A DNA stretch of 61,258 nucleotides from Candidatus Omnitrophota bacterium (GCA_017992785.1 JAGONY010000004.1:1-61258); one strand, 5' to 3'. Shown: positions 1 to 8,945, numbered from the stretch's first letter. Program-made: numbers and translations. The notes: generated by a model from the letters alone, not told the origin.

Positions 1-1563
1 CTTCAGGCTCCCCAGCAACTTACTGTTATCCTTCTGGTGGAGGCCGATCGACGGTTCGTCAAGCACGTAGACGACGCCCACCAATCCCGATCCTATCTGC
101 GTTGCGAGGCGTATGCGCTGGGACTCACCTCCCGATAGCGTAGCGCTTGCCCTGTCGAGCGTGAGGTAGTCGAGCCCGACATCCGCCATGAACTTCAGCC
201 TTGCCGTTATCTCCTTTAATGATTGCTTCGCGATAGCGGCTTCTTTTTCGTTCAGGCCCAGCCTGCCGAAGAAATCCAGCGCCTGTTTTACCGACAGGGA
301 TACCGCCTCTTTTATCGCCTTGCCCCCGATAGTGAACGCGAGCGACTCCGGCCTCAATCTGGCGCCTTTGCATTTCGGGCACGGCAGCACTGACATATAT
401 TTGTTTATCTCCGCCTTCAGGTATTCCGAATCCGTCTCCCTGAACAGCCGCTCAAGCTGGTTTATGACGCCCTCATACCTGCGGCCCCATATCTGCAGGT
501 CGCTGCCGTACATCACGATCTTCTGCGTCTCTTTCCCGAGCTTGTTGAACGGGGTCTCCGCGTCGAACCTGTAATGCCTCGCGACCTCCCTTAGTAACCC
601 CCTGTAGTATAAAAGATACCCGCGTCCGCCGCGCTTCCACGGCTCTATCGCGTCCATAAGCGGCTTCGTCCTGTCAGGAACTACGAGGTCGGCGTCGATC
701 TCGAGCTTCGTCCCGAGGCCGTTGCAATCCGGGCACGCCCCGTAAGGAGAATTGAACGAGAACGAGCGCGGGGACGGCTCCTCATAACTTATGCCGCAAT
801 CGACGCAGGCATACAGTTCGCTGAAAAGATGGTCTTTCCCGCCGTCATTGATTATGACCGTGCCGGAGCCCGCTTTAAGCGCCGTCTCTATAGAATCGGA
901 GAGCCTTCTTTTTATATCCGGGCCCATTACGAGCCGGTCGACCACTATCTCTATCGAATGCTTCCTGTCCTTCTCGGGCAGTTTCGCGATCCCGTCGTCA
1001 AGCTCGAATATCCTTCCGTCCGCCCTTACGCGCGTAAAACCGTCCTTCTTTATTTCCTTGAACAGGTCCTGGTATTCGCCTTTCCTTCCCCTTACCTTTG
1101 GGGCGAGGACAAGGATATGGCTGCCCTGCGGCATTTTCAATATCCTGTCCGTTATCTCCTGCGACGATTGCCTCGTTATCCTCCTGCCGCATTTATAACA
1201 GTGGGCGACGCCTATCCTCGCGTAAAGCACCCTTAAATAGTCGTATATCTCTGTCGTCGTCCCAACCGTCGATCGAGGGTTTGAACCCGCCGCTTTCTGT
1301 TCGATCGAGATGGCGGGCGACATTCCCTCGATGCTGTCGCAATCGGGTTTCTGGAGCTGTTCGAGGAACTGGCGCGCATACGCGGACAGGCTGTCGATGT
1401 ACCTCCTCTGCCCTTCGGCATATATCGTGTCGAAAGCGAGCGAGGATTTCCCGGAACCCGACAGCCCGGTAAATACTATGAATTTCCCGCGCGGAAGTTC
1501 GAGGTCTATATTCTTGAGGTTGTGGACCCTTGCCCCGCGTATTTTTATTGTACCTGTGTCCAT
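1..1563 (-). CDS. uvrA: UvrA, excinuclease ABC subunit A (partial, first 521 residues)
   Basis: DNA-damage recognition ATPase of nucleotide excision repair; it loads UvrB onto lesions. The reading frame starts at ATG 1563 and is still open at base 1, so the C-terminal part lies outside the window. Visible are the first Walker A (GLSGSGKS, residues 33-40), a CYKC pair at 122-125, the zinc-binding cysteines C253, C256, C277 and C280, and the ABC signature LSGGESQ (477-483) followed by the Walker B segment VYVLDEPS. The spacing is typical of UvrA. It lies 75 bp downstream of the small repeat-protein gene, with a hairpin between them, so it may be the last gene of the large anabolic unit or have its own weak promoter. 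GGGTG just before the ATG is a plausible ribosome binding site. Confidence 0.97.
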   Translation of the reverse strand, partial: MDTGTIKIRGARVHNLKNIDLELPRGKFIVFTGLSGSGKSSLAFDTIYAEGQRRYIDSLSAYARQFLEQLQKPDCDSIEGMSPAISIEQKAAGSNPRSTVGTTTEIYDYLRVLYARIGVAHCYKCGRRITRQSSQEITDRILKMPQGSHILVLAPKVRGRKGEYQDLFKEIKKDGFTRVRADGRIFELDDGIAKLPEKDRKHSIEIVVDRLVMGPDIKRRLSDSIETALKAGSGTVIINDGGKDHLFSELYACVDCGISYEEPSPRSFSFNSPYGACPDCNGLGTKLEIDADLVVPDRTKPLMDAIEPWKRGGRGYLLYYRGLLREVARHYRFDAETPFNKLGKETQKIVMYGSDLQIWGRRYEGVINQLERLFRETDSEYLKAEINKYMSVLPCPKCKGARLRPESLAFTIGGKAIKEAVSLSVKQALDFFGRLGLNEKEAAIAKQSLKEITARLKFMADVGLDYLTLDRASATLSGGESQRIRLATQIGSGLVGVVYVLDEPSIGLHQKDNSKLLGSLK

Positions 1564-1581
1564 TTTCACCCACATAAGCAA

Positions 1582-1606
1582 GGCGGAGCAGTTCTTCTGC
1601 TCCGCC
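1582..1606 (-). other. GC-rich hairpin between the small repeat gene and uvrA
   Basis: A perfect 10-bp inverted repeat (GGCGGAGCAG, loop of 5, CTGCTCCGCC) sits just upstream of uvrA. On the minus strand it is followed by TTGCTTATG rather than a run of T, so it is a poor intrinsic terminator. It may be a partial terminator, an RNA stability element or an attenuator setting uvrA expression. Confidence 0.5.
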
Positions 1607-1638
1607 GGTGCGTTATACGCAAATAATGATGTTGGTGC

Positions 1639-1866
1639 TTACCTGCCGCCTCTCTTCATCTTCGCCTTCGACACATCGCCCTGCTTGTCGATGAAGTAGA
1701 GGTAGCCCTTCTCTCTCTTGACGCCGACCTTGGCTACCTTCTTGGGCTTGCCACCTTTGCTGCCGCCCCTCGCCATCTTCGCCATCGAGATGTCACCCTG
1801 TTTGTCGAGATAGTACAGATAACCCTTCTCTCTCTTGATACCGGCTTTAGCTACTTTCTGAGCCAA
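1639..1866 (-). CDS. Small basic protein made of two tandem 32-residue repeats
   Basis: 75 residues, strongly basic, no signal peptide or membrane segment. Residues 4-35 and 43-74 are two copies of the same unit, about 25 of 32 positions identical, built round the core GYLY(Y/F)(L/I)DKQGD(I/V)S and ending in KM.RGG. The start codon is TTG 1866, preceded by a near-perfect ribosome binding site (GGGAGGTGA, spacing about 7), which suggests strong translation. It lies 25 bp after nadX. I do not recognise a characterised family. The Lys/Arg/Gly-rich ends suggest nucleic-acid or ribosome binding, but that is only a guess. I have an unverified impression that similar short proteins occur in uncultured phyla. 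Confidence 0.8.
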   Translation of the reverse strand: MAQKVAKAGIKREKGYLYYLDKQGDISMAKMARGGSKGGKPKKVAKVGVKREKGYLYFIDKQGDVSKAKMKRGGR

Positions 1867-1891
1867 TTGTGTTCACCTCCCTTCTTCTATC

Positions 1892-2701
1892 TCATGTACC
1901 TATCTTGACCTTCCCCGTTATCCCTTCCAAGGTAGCGATCGCAGAAAGAATCGCCATGTAGCTGGTCCTGGGATTTCCGGGTGACGGCACATTTTCCGTC
2001 TTCGTTGAAAGCTTTCCGAAATCTCCTTCCGCCTCGACCTCGTGGATGTTCCTCCTCGCCGCGGGTGAGGCCACTATCCTTACCTTCGTCCGCTCAGGCC
2101 CGATGGCGCAAAGGCTGAGCGTGGCGGCCACGTTAATATTCGCGGGGAACCCTTCCATCGCCCCGTACGCGTCGCCCTCGAACAGGACCGTATCCCTGTC
2201 TATCTTGCCGAGGTCGATGTTGTTTTTCGCGACGTACGGCGCGCCCTTGAACCCCTCAGGCGGCTTCGTCGTCGTCAGCGTCACCTTTGTTATGCCCGCC
2301 GCCATCGCGCCCTTAAGCCCGTCGAGCCCGCATATCGCGCCGCTTGGAAGGTATACCTTCGCGCCCTTCTCTTCGGCCAGCGCGAAGATGCCCTTGTAGT
2401 CCTTAAGCAGCCCGCCCGTGCTCATTATCATGACATCCTTGCCCGAGCCCAGCGCTTTCCTCGCCACCTCGCCGGAACATGCCGCCGAAGCCGCTTCTAT
2501 GACAAGATCCGAGGCCTTTATGAGCCCGTCAACGTCCGTTACCGCCGGCTTTGTCCCGAGCGATCCGGCAAGCTGTGACGCATTCTGCGCATTTATATCA
2601 GAAAGAGCGACCAGTAATGCCTTGCCTTTCAGTTTCCCGTCGATATGCTCCGCGATCTTTGAACCTATCGTTCCGCATCCTATAATGCCTATACGGACCA
2701 T
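1892..2701 (-). CDS. nadX: L-aspartate dehydrogenase NadX
   Basis: NAD(P)-dependent oxidation of L-aspartate to iminoaspartate, the substrate of quinolinate synthase; it replaces the flavoenzyme NadB. 269 residues, the usual family length. An N-terminal Rossmann motif GIIGCGTIG (4-12) is followed by the family's C-terminal catalytic domain with STGGLL, PSGAICGLDG and FPANINVAATLSL segments. ATG 2701 lies 7 bp after the nadA stop with a GAGGCG-like site before it. Adjacency to nadA strongly supports the NAD role over a generic dehydrogenase. Confidence 0.92.
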   Translation of the reverse strand: MVRIGIIGCGTIGSKIAEHIDGKLKGKALLVALSDINAQNASQLAGSLGTKPAVTDVDGLIKASDLVIEAASAACSGEVARKALGSGKDVMIMSTGGLLKDYKGIFALAEEKGAKVYLPSGAICGLDGLKGAMAAGITKVTLTTTKPPEGFKGAPYVAKNNIDLGKIDRDTVLFEGDAYGAMEGFPANINVAATLSLCAIGPERTKVRIVASPAARRNIHEVEAEGDFGKLSTKTENVPSPGNPRTSYMAILSAIATLEGITGKVKIGT

Positions 2702-2708
2702 CAGCGCC

Positions 2709-3686
2709 TCAATACCCCGCGGTCGCCGCCAGCGGCTTCTCGCCCGATACCGCCAGCATCCTGTCGAGGGCCTTCCTCGCCTTACCGTTTACGTCGTCGG
2801 GCACTTCTATCTTATATACCATATTTTCGAGTGAATGCGCAAGCCATCCGAGCGTAGTAAGTTTCATGCTCGGGCATATAAGGTGCGTGGTCGCGAGGAA
2901 GAATTCCTTTTCCGGATTCTCTTTTTTAAGCTTATAGAGCATCCCTGACTCGGTCCCTATTATGAACCTCTTCGAATTCGACTGCTTGATGTATTTGAAC
3001 ATGCCTCCCGTGGAACATATGTGGTCGGCAAGCGCGAGGACTTCGGGTTCGCATTCTGGATGCGCGATGAATTCAGCGTCCGGATATACTTTCCTGACCT
3101 CGAGGATATCCTCTTCCTGCACCCTTATATGCGTTGGGCAGAAACCCTTCCAGAGTATTATCTGCTTGTCCGGGACCTGCGACTGGACATACCTTCCGAG
3201 GTTCCTGTCGGGGACGAAGATGACTTTTTTGTATTCCTTGAGGGACTTGACAATCTCTATCGCGTTCGAGGAGGTGCAGCATATATCGCTTTCCGCTTTG
3301 ACCTTCGCGGAGGAGTTAACGTAACAGACCACCGCGGCATCGGGATATTCCGTTTTCATCGCGCGGAGTTTTTCAGCGGTTATCATGTCCGCCATCGGGC
3401 ATCCTGCTTCAACCACCGGAAGCAGGACCGTTTTGTCAGGGTTAAGGATCGCCGCCGTCTCCGCCATAAAAGTTACGCCGCAAAATACTATCACTTTCGC
3501 GTCGGTCCTTACCGCCGCCTGGCTCAGTGCGAGCGAATCGCCGGTTATGTCCGCCAGTTCCTGTATCTCGTCACGCTGGTAATTGTGGACTATTATTACA
3601 GCGTTCTTTTCCCGCTTAAGCCTTAGTATCTTCTTCTTAAGCTGCTCGTTGTAGGTAGCGTCCTTGATCTCTGGTTTTTTATCCAC
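2709..3686 (-). CDS. nadA: Quinolinate synthase NadA
   Basis: Condenses iminoaspartate with dihydroxyacetone phosphate to give quinolinate in de novo NAD synthesis. 325 residues. The three [4Fe-4S] ligands are C96 (EAGCPMAD), C183 (GFCPTH) and C271 (LICPSM), with the 87-88 residue spacings usual in this family. Other conserved pieces are HNYQRDEIQ and GTESGM. The start is GTG 3686, overlapping the panD stop by 8 bp, so translation is probably coupled to panD. nadX follows directly. No nadC is visible in the window. Confidence 0.97.
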   Translation of the reverse strand: MDKKPEIKDATYNEQLKKKILRLKREKNAVIIVHNYQRDEIQELADITGDSLALSQAAVRTDAKVIVFCGVTFMAETAAILNPDKTVLLPVVEAGCPMADMITAEKLRAMKTEYPDAAVVCYVNSSAKVKAESDICCTSSNAIEIVKSLKEYKKVIFVPDRNLGRYVQSQVPDKQIILWKGFCPTHIRVQEEDILEVRKVYPDAEFIAHPECEPEVLALADHICSTGGMFKYIKQSNSKRFIIGTESGMLYKLKKENPEKEFFLATTHLICPSMKLTTLGWLAHSLENMVYKIEVPDDVNGKARKALDRMLAVSGEKPLAATAGY

Positions 3687-4041
3687 GCCCCGCCTTTTTC
3701 ATCCTGTTCTTGCCGTCAACAAATACGATCTTAGGCCTGACCTTCTTCGCCTCGGAGCCGTCCGCGAAGCAATAGGATATGATTATGATTATATCCCCTT
3801 TATGCGCCCATCTTGCGGCCGCGCCGTTCATGCAGATCGTGCCGCTGCCCGGCTTGCCCGCTATAGCGTATGTCTCGACGCGTGAGCCGTTATTAAGGTT
3901 CACTATCTGCACGCGCTCGTTCGGGAATATGTCGGCCGCCTTCAGCAGCTTTCCGTCGATGGTTATCGATCCGGTGTACTTCAGGTTCGCTTCCGTCACC
4001 GTCGCGCCGTGTATCTTCGACTTAAGCAGTGTCCTGAGCAT
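3679..4041 (-). CDS. panD: Aspartate 1-decarboxylase PanD precursor
   Basis: Makes beta-alanine from L-aspartate for pantothenate. 120 residues, normal length. The self-cleavage Gly-Ser that yields the pyruvoyl group is in YTGSITID (Gly24-Ser25), and the conserved [12 protein letters not shown] segment is present. It starts at ATG 4041, immediately after the panC TAG (TAGATG), and overlaps nadA by 8 bp at its 3' end. PanD, NadX and NadA all draw on aspartate, or feed from it, in this part of the operon. Confidence 0.96.
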   Translation of the reverse strand: MLRTLLKSKIHGATVTEANLKYTGSITIDGKLLKAADIFPNERVQIVNLNNGSRVETYAIAGKPGSGTICMNGAAARWAHKGDIIIIISYCFADGSEAKKVRPKIVFVDGKNRMKKAGRG

Positions 4042-4884
4042 CTAAACCCTCACTTTAATATTATCTATCAGGCGTGTCCTGCCCATCCATGCCGCCACCG
4101 CGATAAGCGCTTCGCCTTTTATCTTCTTGATGTCTTTAAGGTCTTTTGTGCCGACTACGGATACGTAGTCGATCTTTGAGGCCGCAGGCCTTATCCTCCT
4201 GCGCATCCTTGATATGATATCGCCCGGATCCCTATTACCAGATTTTATCAGAACCCGGGCCTCTTGTAAAGCGCGATATATGGCCGGCGCGGCCCTTCTC
4301 TCGTCGGGGGACAGGTATTTGTTGCGCGAAGAAATTGCCAGCCCGTCCTTTTCCCTGACGGTGGGCATGATCTTCACGCGCGTGCCTGTATCGAGGTCGA
4401 TGGCCAGCCGCTCCAGCACTATTGCCTGCTGCGCGTCCTTTTGCCCGAGGTAGACCCTGTCGGGCCTGACTATATTAAGCAGTTTCGCAACTACCGTCGT
4501 AACGCCCTCAAAATGCGAAGGCCTGAACTTTCCGCAAAGGTTCTCCGTAAGGCCGCTTACTTTCACGCGCGTCGAGAACCCGGCAGGATACATCGACTCG
4601 TTATCCGGATAGAAGACATAATCGACGCCCGCTTTCCTGCACAAACCGGCGTCCCTTTTGAGGTCGCGGGGATACTTGCGGTAATCTTCTTTCGGCCCGA
4701 ACTGCACGGGGTTCACGAATATGCTCACCACCGTTATATCGTTGTCCTTCAGTGATCCTTTTATGAGCGAAAGGTGCCCTTCATGCAGGTAACCCATAGT
4801 CGGGACGAATCCGACCGAGAGCCCCTTCCTGCGGCACGCGTCCAAGTCTTTTCTCAACGACCCTATCGAGCGTATTAACTTCAT
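4042..4884 (-). CDS. panC: Pantothenate synthetase PanC
   Basis: ATP-dependent ligation of pantoate and beta-alanine. 280 residues. The nucleotidyltransferase HxGH motif is HEGH at 34-37 in PTMGYLHEGHLSLI, with FVNPVQFG, the YLGQKDAQQ segment and the AISSRNKYLS loop (KMSKS counterpart). ATG 4884 overlaps the folK stop in the sequence ATGA, and the gene abuts panD. panB is not in this window. Confidence 0.97.
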   Translation of the reverse strand: MKLIRSIGSLRKDLDACRRKGLSVGFVPTMGYLHEGHLSLIKGSLKDNDITVVSIFVNPVQFGPKEDYRKYPRDLKRDAGLCRKAGVDYVFYPDNESMYPAGFSTRVKVSGLTENLCGKFRPSHFEGVTTVVAKLLNIVRPDRVYLGQKDAQQAIVLERLAIDLDTGTRVKIMPTVREKDGLAISSRNKYLSPDERRAAPAIYRALQEARVLIKSGNRDPGDIISRMRRRIRPAASKIDYVSVVGTKDLKDIKKIKGEALIAVAAWMGRTRLIDNIKVRV

Positions 4885-5357
4885 ATCTTCTTCCCTGAAA
4901 GGCCTTCGAATATTCCGGACGCGGTCTTCCTGATCACCGGATGGAACGCGCCGGGGGCTATCTCGGCCAACGGCCCTGCCATAAAGGCGCGCAGGTGAAG
5001 CAGCGGGTGCGGGATAGTAAGGTCGGGGTCGTTTACCGTCAGATCCCCATAGAGCAGTATATCAAGGTCTATCTCCCTCGGCCCCCACCTGACGCCTGAC
5101 GGTCTCCTGCCGGTTTCCTGTTCTACCTGTTTAAGGTGGGCAAGCAATTCATGCGGGCTGAGCTCGGTCCTGATCTCGGCCGCCCCGTCGAGGAACTTTC
5201 CCTGCGGCGGGCCGCCTTCCGGTTCGGTTTCATGAAGCGACGACACCTTCATGATTTCTACCTTGCCGGCGGACTTGAGCAATTCTATGGCTTTCATTAT
5301 GTTCGCGCGCCTGTCTCCGAGGTTTGAGCCAAGCGCTATGAACGCGATTACAGGGAT
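4881..5357 (-). CDS. folK: HPPK FolK, with an apparent ATC start codon
   Basis: 6-hydroxymethyl-7,8-dihydropterin pyrophosphokinase of folate synthesis. The ATP/Mg segment RWGPREIDLDILLYG and PHPLLHLRAFM are intact. The N-terminal motif ALGSNLGDRR, needed for the fold, lies upstream of the first ATG (5297). In that frame there is no ATG, GTG or TTG between the motif and far inside dapL. The best start is ATC at 5357-5355, behind a GGAGG at 5370-5366 (spacing 8), giving 158 residues like E. coli FolK (159). It overlaps the dapL stop by 10 bp and the panC start by 4 bp. folP and folB are not visible here. Confidence 0.85.
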   Translation of the reverse strand: MPVIAFIALGSNLGDRRANIMKAIELLKSAGKVEIMKVSSLHETEPEGGPPQGKFLDGAAEIRTELSPHELLAHLKQVEQETGRRPSGVRWGPREIDLDILLYGDLTVNDPDLTIPHPLLHLRAFMAGPLAEIAPGAFHPVIRKTASGIFEGLSGKKI

Positions 5358-6514
5358 CTCTTTATCCTCCGTACGGCTTCCTTGATCCTCTCCTTCTCGA
5401 CCGTGACGGCCATGCGGATATACCCTTCGCCGTTCCTGCCGAGCCCGACGCCTGGTGTCGCAATGATATTGGCCTTCTCAAGCAGCGCCCTTGCCATACC
5501 GGACGAATCGTACCCGGGCAGTGTCCTTGCCCATACATAGAAAGTAGCCTTCGGCTTCGATACCTTCCAGCCGAGCGAGTTTAGGCCGTCAACAAGGGCA
5601 TTCCTGCGCTCCCTGTAGGTGGAGTTCGCTTTCCTCAGAGGTTCCTGCGTGCCTTCGAGCGCGGCTATCCCGGCTATCTGTATCGCCTGGAATATCCCGG
5701 AATCGATGTTCGACTTTACCTTTGCAAGCCCTTCGACCGCCTTCCTGTTGCCGCATGCCCAGCCGATCCTCCATCCGGTCATGTTATACGTCTTCGAGAG
5801 CGAGTGGAACTCTATCGCGCGTTCCTTCGCGCCGTCGATCTCCAGTATGCTCATTGGCTTGTATCCGTCGTAACATACTTCCGAATATGCCGCGTCGCTG
5901 CATATGAGCATATTGTTCTTATCCGAGAGATCGAGCGCCTTCTTGTAGAACTCCCTGTCGGCGACCGCTCCGGTCGGGTTGTTCGGGTAATTCACGAACA
6001 TTATCTTCGCCTTGCCGAGCACTCCCTTTTCTATCCTCGGCAGGTCGGGCAGGAAATCGTTCTCTGCAAGCAGCGGCATTATATAAGGTATGCCGCCCGC
6101 GAACGTGGTCCCGTTCTTGTAAGGCGGGTAGCACGGGTCCGGCACAAGCACATAGTCGCCCGGATTTATGAACGCGAGGGGAAAATGCGCGATACCCTCC
6201 TTCGAACCGATAAGCGGCAGTATCTCCGTATCCGGATCAAGCACCACCTTGAACCTTTTCTTATACCACTTTGCTATGGCCTGCCTGAATTGGGGCATGC
6301 CGGCGTCAAGCGCGTAATGGTGGTTCGCGGGGTCCTTCGCGGCCTTGTTCAATGCGTCAATTATATGCTTCGGCGTGGGAAGGTCCGGATCCCCGATACC
6401 GAGGTCTATGATATCGCGGCCCTCCGCCTTCGCCTTCCTCTTTGCCTTGTCTATCTCAGCGAAAAGGTACGGAGGAAGCTTCTTCAACCTTTCCGAGAAT
6501 TCCGGTCCTCTCAT
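5348..6514 (-). CDS. dapL: LL-diaminopimelate aminotransferase DapL
   Basis: PLP enzyme converting tetrahydrodipicolinate and glutamate directly to LL-diaminopimelate, bypassing DapD, DapC and DapE. 388 residues of the class I/II aminotransferase fold. LGIGDPDLPTP is near the N-terminus, NYPNNPTG at 175-182, and the PLP lysine is K241 in SLSKTYNMTGWRIG. It is flanked by dapB, dapA and dapF with no acyl-pathway genes, which supports DapL over a general aspartate aminotransferase. ATG 6514 overlaps the dapB stop in ATGA. Its last codons hold the ribosome binding site of folK. Confidence 0.93.
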   Translation of the reverse strand: MRGPEFSERLKKLPPYLFAEIDKAKRKAKAEGRDIIDLGIGDPDLPTPKHIIDALNKAAKDPANHHYALDAGMPQFRQAIAKWYKKRFKVVLDPDTEILPLIGSKEGIAHFPLAFINPGDYVLVPDPCYPPYKNGTTFAGGIPYIMPLLAENDFLPDLPRIEKGVLGKAKIMFVNYPNNPTGAVADREFYKKALDLSDKNNMLICSDAAYSEVCYDGYKPMSILEIDGAKERAIEFHSLSKTYNMTGWRIGWACGNRKAVEGLAKVKSNIDSGIFQAIQIAGIAALEGTQEPLRKANSTYRERRNALVDGLNSLGWKVSKPKATFYVWARTLPGYDSSGMARALLEKANIIATPGVGLGRNGEGYIRMAVTVEKERIKEAVRRIKRSL

Positions 6515-7233
6515 TTAGCGGCTCCAAGCACGTCCTGCATGTCGTATAGTTTCGGTTTCTTACCCGCGACGAACTTCGCCGCGGCTATCGCCCCCTTGGC
6601 GAATATATCCCTTGTCTTTGCGCTGTGCGAGAGTTCTATAATGTCGTAGGGGCTCTCGAACGTGACCTTATGGTCCCCGACTATCTCGCCTTCGCGTATC
6701 GACTTGATGTCCCCGACTTCCTTCATCGAGGATTCCTTGATTATCTGCGCGAGTTTCTTCGCGGTCCCCGACGGGGAGTCCTTCTTATGTATATGGTGCG
6801 CCTCGACCATCCTTACCAAATAGTCGCCCGACAGCTTTTCGGCTGCTTCCTTTACGAGCCGGAATAACAGGTTGACCCCGATGGACATATTCGGCGACTG
6901 CACTACCGGTATCTTCGCGGACGCTTCCTTTATCTTTGCCAGCTGGGCATCGGACAGGCCGGTCGTGCCTATTACGATGGCCTTCCCGCACCTTACCGCT
7001 GCGTCGAGGTGCTCCATCGTAGCTTCAGGCGAGGTAAAATCTATGATGACATCCGCCTGCGCCACGTCATCGCAGTTATCCGAGACCTCCCCTGAGCCCA
7101 TTTTCGAGCCGACGCAGGGGTGGCCTTTGGCTTCAAGCCCCAGCGTGACGCTTATCTGCTTGTCCTTCTCGGCAAAGTAAAGTATGCGCGCTCCCATCTT
7201 TCCCGCGCATCCGCATATCGCTATCTTGACCAT
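6511..7233 (-). CDS. dapB: 4-hydroxy-tetrahydrodipicolinate reductase DapB
   Basis: NAD(P)H-dependent reduction in lysine/diaminopimelate synthesis. 240 residues from ATG 7233. I chose this start because AGGTGG precedes it, it falls just after the dapA stop, and it opens on the Rossmann motif GCAGKMG (8-14). A longer frame reaching 7311 would run into dapA and adds unconserved sequence. The catalytic segment EAHHIHKKDSPSGTA is intact. It sits between dapA and dapL, overlapping dapL by 4 bp. Confidence 0.96.
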   Translation of the reverse strand: MVKIAICGCAGKMGARILYFAEKDKQISVTLGLEAKGHPCVGSKMGSGEVSDNCDDVAQADVIIDFTSPEATMEHLDAAVRCGKAIVIGTTGLSDAQLAKIKEASAKIPVVQSPNMSIGVNLLFRLVKEAAEKLSGDYLVRMVEAHHIHKKDSPSGTAKKLAQIIKESSMKEVGDIKSIREGEIVGDHKVTFESPYDIIELSHSAKTRDIFAKGAIAAAKFVAGKKPKLYDMQDVLGAAK

Positions 7234-7247
7234 ATCCACCTTTCTTA

Positions 7248-8117
7248 TTACAGGCCGTATTTCTTTACCGCCTCGGCCAGCTTCGCGAGGTTCTCTTCCG
7301 ACATGTGGCAAAGAGGCAACCTTAATTCCGGCTCAAGCATCCCGACGAGTTCCATCGCCGTCTTAACGGGTATAGGGTTCGTCTCGATGAACATCGCCCT
7401 TACGAGGGGCAGCAGCTTGTAATGCAGCTCCTGCGCTTTCTTGACATCTCCGCTCCTGAACGCCGCTACGAGGTCCGCGACATCGCGCGGCACTATATTC
7501 GCGACGACGGATATTACGCCTACGCCGCCGACCGCCATAATAGGCAGCGTCAGCGCGTCATCACCCGATATTATCTCGAAATTCGGGCCGCAGAGCATTC
7601 TTATCCTCGATATCTGCTCGAGGTTGCCGCTCGATTCCTTCACCCCGACTATATTCTTTATTTGCGCGAGCTTCTGGAACGTCTCCGGCTCGATGTTTAC
7701 CGCAGTGCGCGATTGTATATTGTAGGGTATTACCGGTATCTTCACAGAATCGGCTATCGCCTTATAATGCATGTAAAGGCCCCTCTGCGTCGGCTTATTG
7801 TAATAAGGCGAGAGCAGCAACGCGGCGTCGGCGCCCGCCTTCTCCGCATACCTTGTAAGGTCGATCGCCTCAGCGGTAGAGTTTGAGCCTGTGCCGGCAA
7901 TGATCTTTATCCTCTTTTTCGCGGCCTCGATCACGACTTCGATGACTCGGTTATGTTCTTCATGCGTCAGCGTCGCCGATTCGCCGGTAGTGCCGCACGG
8001 CACAATACCGGACGTGCCGTTCTTGATATGGAATTCGACCAGTTCCCTTAATTTCTCTTCGTCGACTTTGCCGTTCTTGAACGGCGTCACAAGCGCGACT
8101 ATAGAGCCCTCAAACAT
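7248..8117 (-). CDS. dapA: 4-hydroxy-tetrahydrodipicolinate synthase DapA
   Basis: Condenses pyruvate with aspartate semialdehyde, the entry step to diaminopimelate and lysine. 289 residues, a TIM barrel of normal length. GTTGES is at 42-47, the Schiff-base lysine is K160 in GVKESSG, and Tyr132 lies in PYNIQSRT. A strong AGGAGG lies 8 bp before ATG 8117. The gene is 15 bp from dapF and 14 bp from dapB. asd, which makes its substrate, is in another operon at 27399-28430. Confidence 0.97.
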   Translation of the reverse strand: MFEGSIVALVTPFKNGKVDEEKLRELVEFHIKNGTSGIVPCGTTGESATLTHEEHNRVIEVVIEAAKKRIKIIAGTGSNSTAEAIDLTRYAEKAGADAALLLSPYYNKPTQRGLYMHYKAIADSVKIPVIPYNIQSRTAVNIEPETFQKLAQIKNIVGVKESSGNLEQISRIRMLCGPNFEIISGDDALTLPIMAVGGVGVISVVANIVPRDVADLVAAFRSGDVKKAQELHYKLLPLVRAMFIETNPIPVKTAMELVGMLEPELRLPLCHMSEENLAKLAEAVKKYGL

Positions 8118-8132
8118 GACGGATACCTCCTG

Positions 8133-8945
8133 TTATTTTTCGTACTTCCCGCTGAATACCGTTTTTGCGCCGCCTTCAAGATATACACCGGTAAAATCGT
8201 TGCCGTCTTTCCTGAAATATACCTTCAGCTTATCGCCGCTTCTCGTCATGCATGTGACGGGGCTCCTGAACCCTTTTACGGCCGCCGCTATCACAGCGGA
8301 CGCGGTGACACCCGTCCCGCAGGCGAGCGTCTCGCCCTCGACTCCCCTCTCGTATGTCCTTACCTTCAGCGTATTGCCGCCGGCGGGTTCCACGAGATCT
8401 ACGTTCGTGCCTTTCGGCGCGAAAGCGCTGTGGTAACGCACTTCCTTTCCGATCCTTGCGACGTCCAGTCCCTCAACGCGATCGCAAAAGATAACGGCAT
8501 GAGGCACGCCGGTATTCACGAAATTCACGTTATACGCGCTGTCGCTTATGTCGAGGTTGATGTCGAGCTTGAGGCCCTTCGGGTCCGACATCTTCAGCTT
8601 TATCTGCCTGCCCGAGATGCCTGCCTCGATGATGCCTGCGAGCGTCTCGAACTCCATCTTCCTTCCCGCTATCCTGTTGAGGTTTGCGTAGAGCGCTATG
8701 CACCTCGCGCCGTTGCCGCACATCTCCGCCTCGCTGCCGTCGGAGTTGATTATCCTCATCCTGAAATCGGCTTTCTTCGACTTCTCTATCGTGAGCAGCC
8801 CGTCCGCGCCTACGCCATAGTTCCTGCTGCATATGCCGGACGCGAAACCCTTCAGTCCCGCCGCGGGGATAATGCCCTTACGGTTGTCAATAACTACGAA
8901 ATCGTTGCCGCTCGCCACCATCTTCGTGAACTGCACCCGGCTCAT
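8133..8945 (-). CDS. dapF: Diaminopimelate epimerase DapF
   Basis: Converts LL- to meso-diaminopimelate for peptidoglycan and lysine. 270 residues from ATG 8945, which overlaps the lysA stop in ATGA. A longer open frame reaching 9176 adds about 77 residues that lie within lysA and show no family similarity. The two catalytic cysteines are C76 (MCGNGARC) and C209 (ACGTGVTAS). The acid/base pair is intact, so the enzyme should be active. Confidence 0.96.
   Translation of the reverse strand: MSRVQFTKMVASGNDFVVIDNRKGIIPAAGLKGFASGICSRNYGVGADGLLTIEKSKKADFRMRIINSDGSEAEMCGNGARCIALYANLNRIAGRKMEFETLAGIIEAGISGRQIKLKMSDPKGLKLDINLDISDSAYNVNFVNTGVPHAVIFCDRVEGLDVARIGKEVRYHSAFAPKGTNVDLVEPAGGNTLKVRTYERGVEGETLACGTGVTASAVIAAAVKGFRSPVTCMTRSGDKLKVYFRKDGNDFTGVYLEGGAKTVFSGKYEK

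Noticed and set aside
1582-1606. Hairpin before uvrA as a strong intrinsic terminator
   Set aside because: The stem is good but no T-run follows on the minus strand, so it is listed only as a hairpin.
4881-5297. folK starting at the first ATG (138 residues)
   Set aside because: It would lose the ALGSNLGD motif that is clearly encoded upstream in the same frame.
5804-6649. Plus-strand open frame of 281 codons
   Set aside because: Spans dapL and dapB in antisense; both are complete, well-conserved genes.
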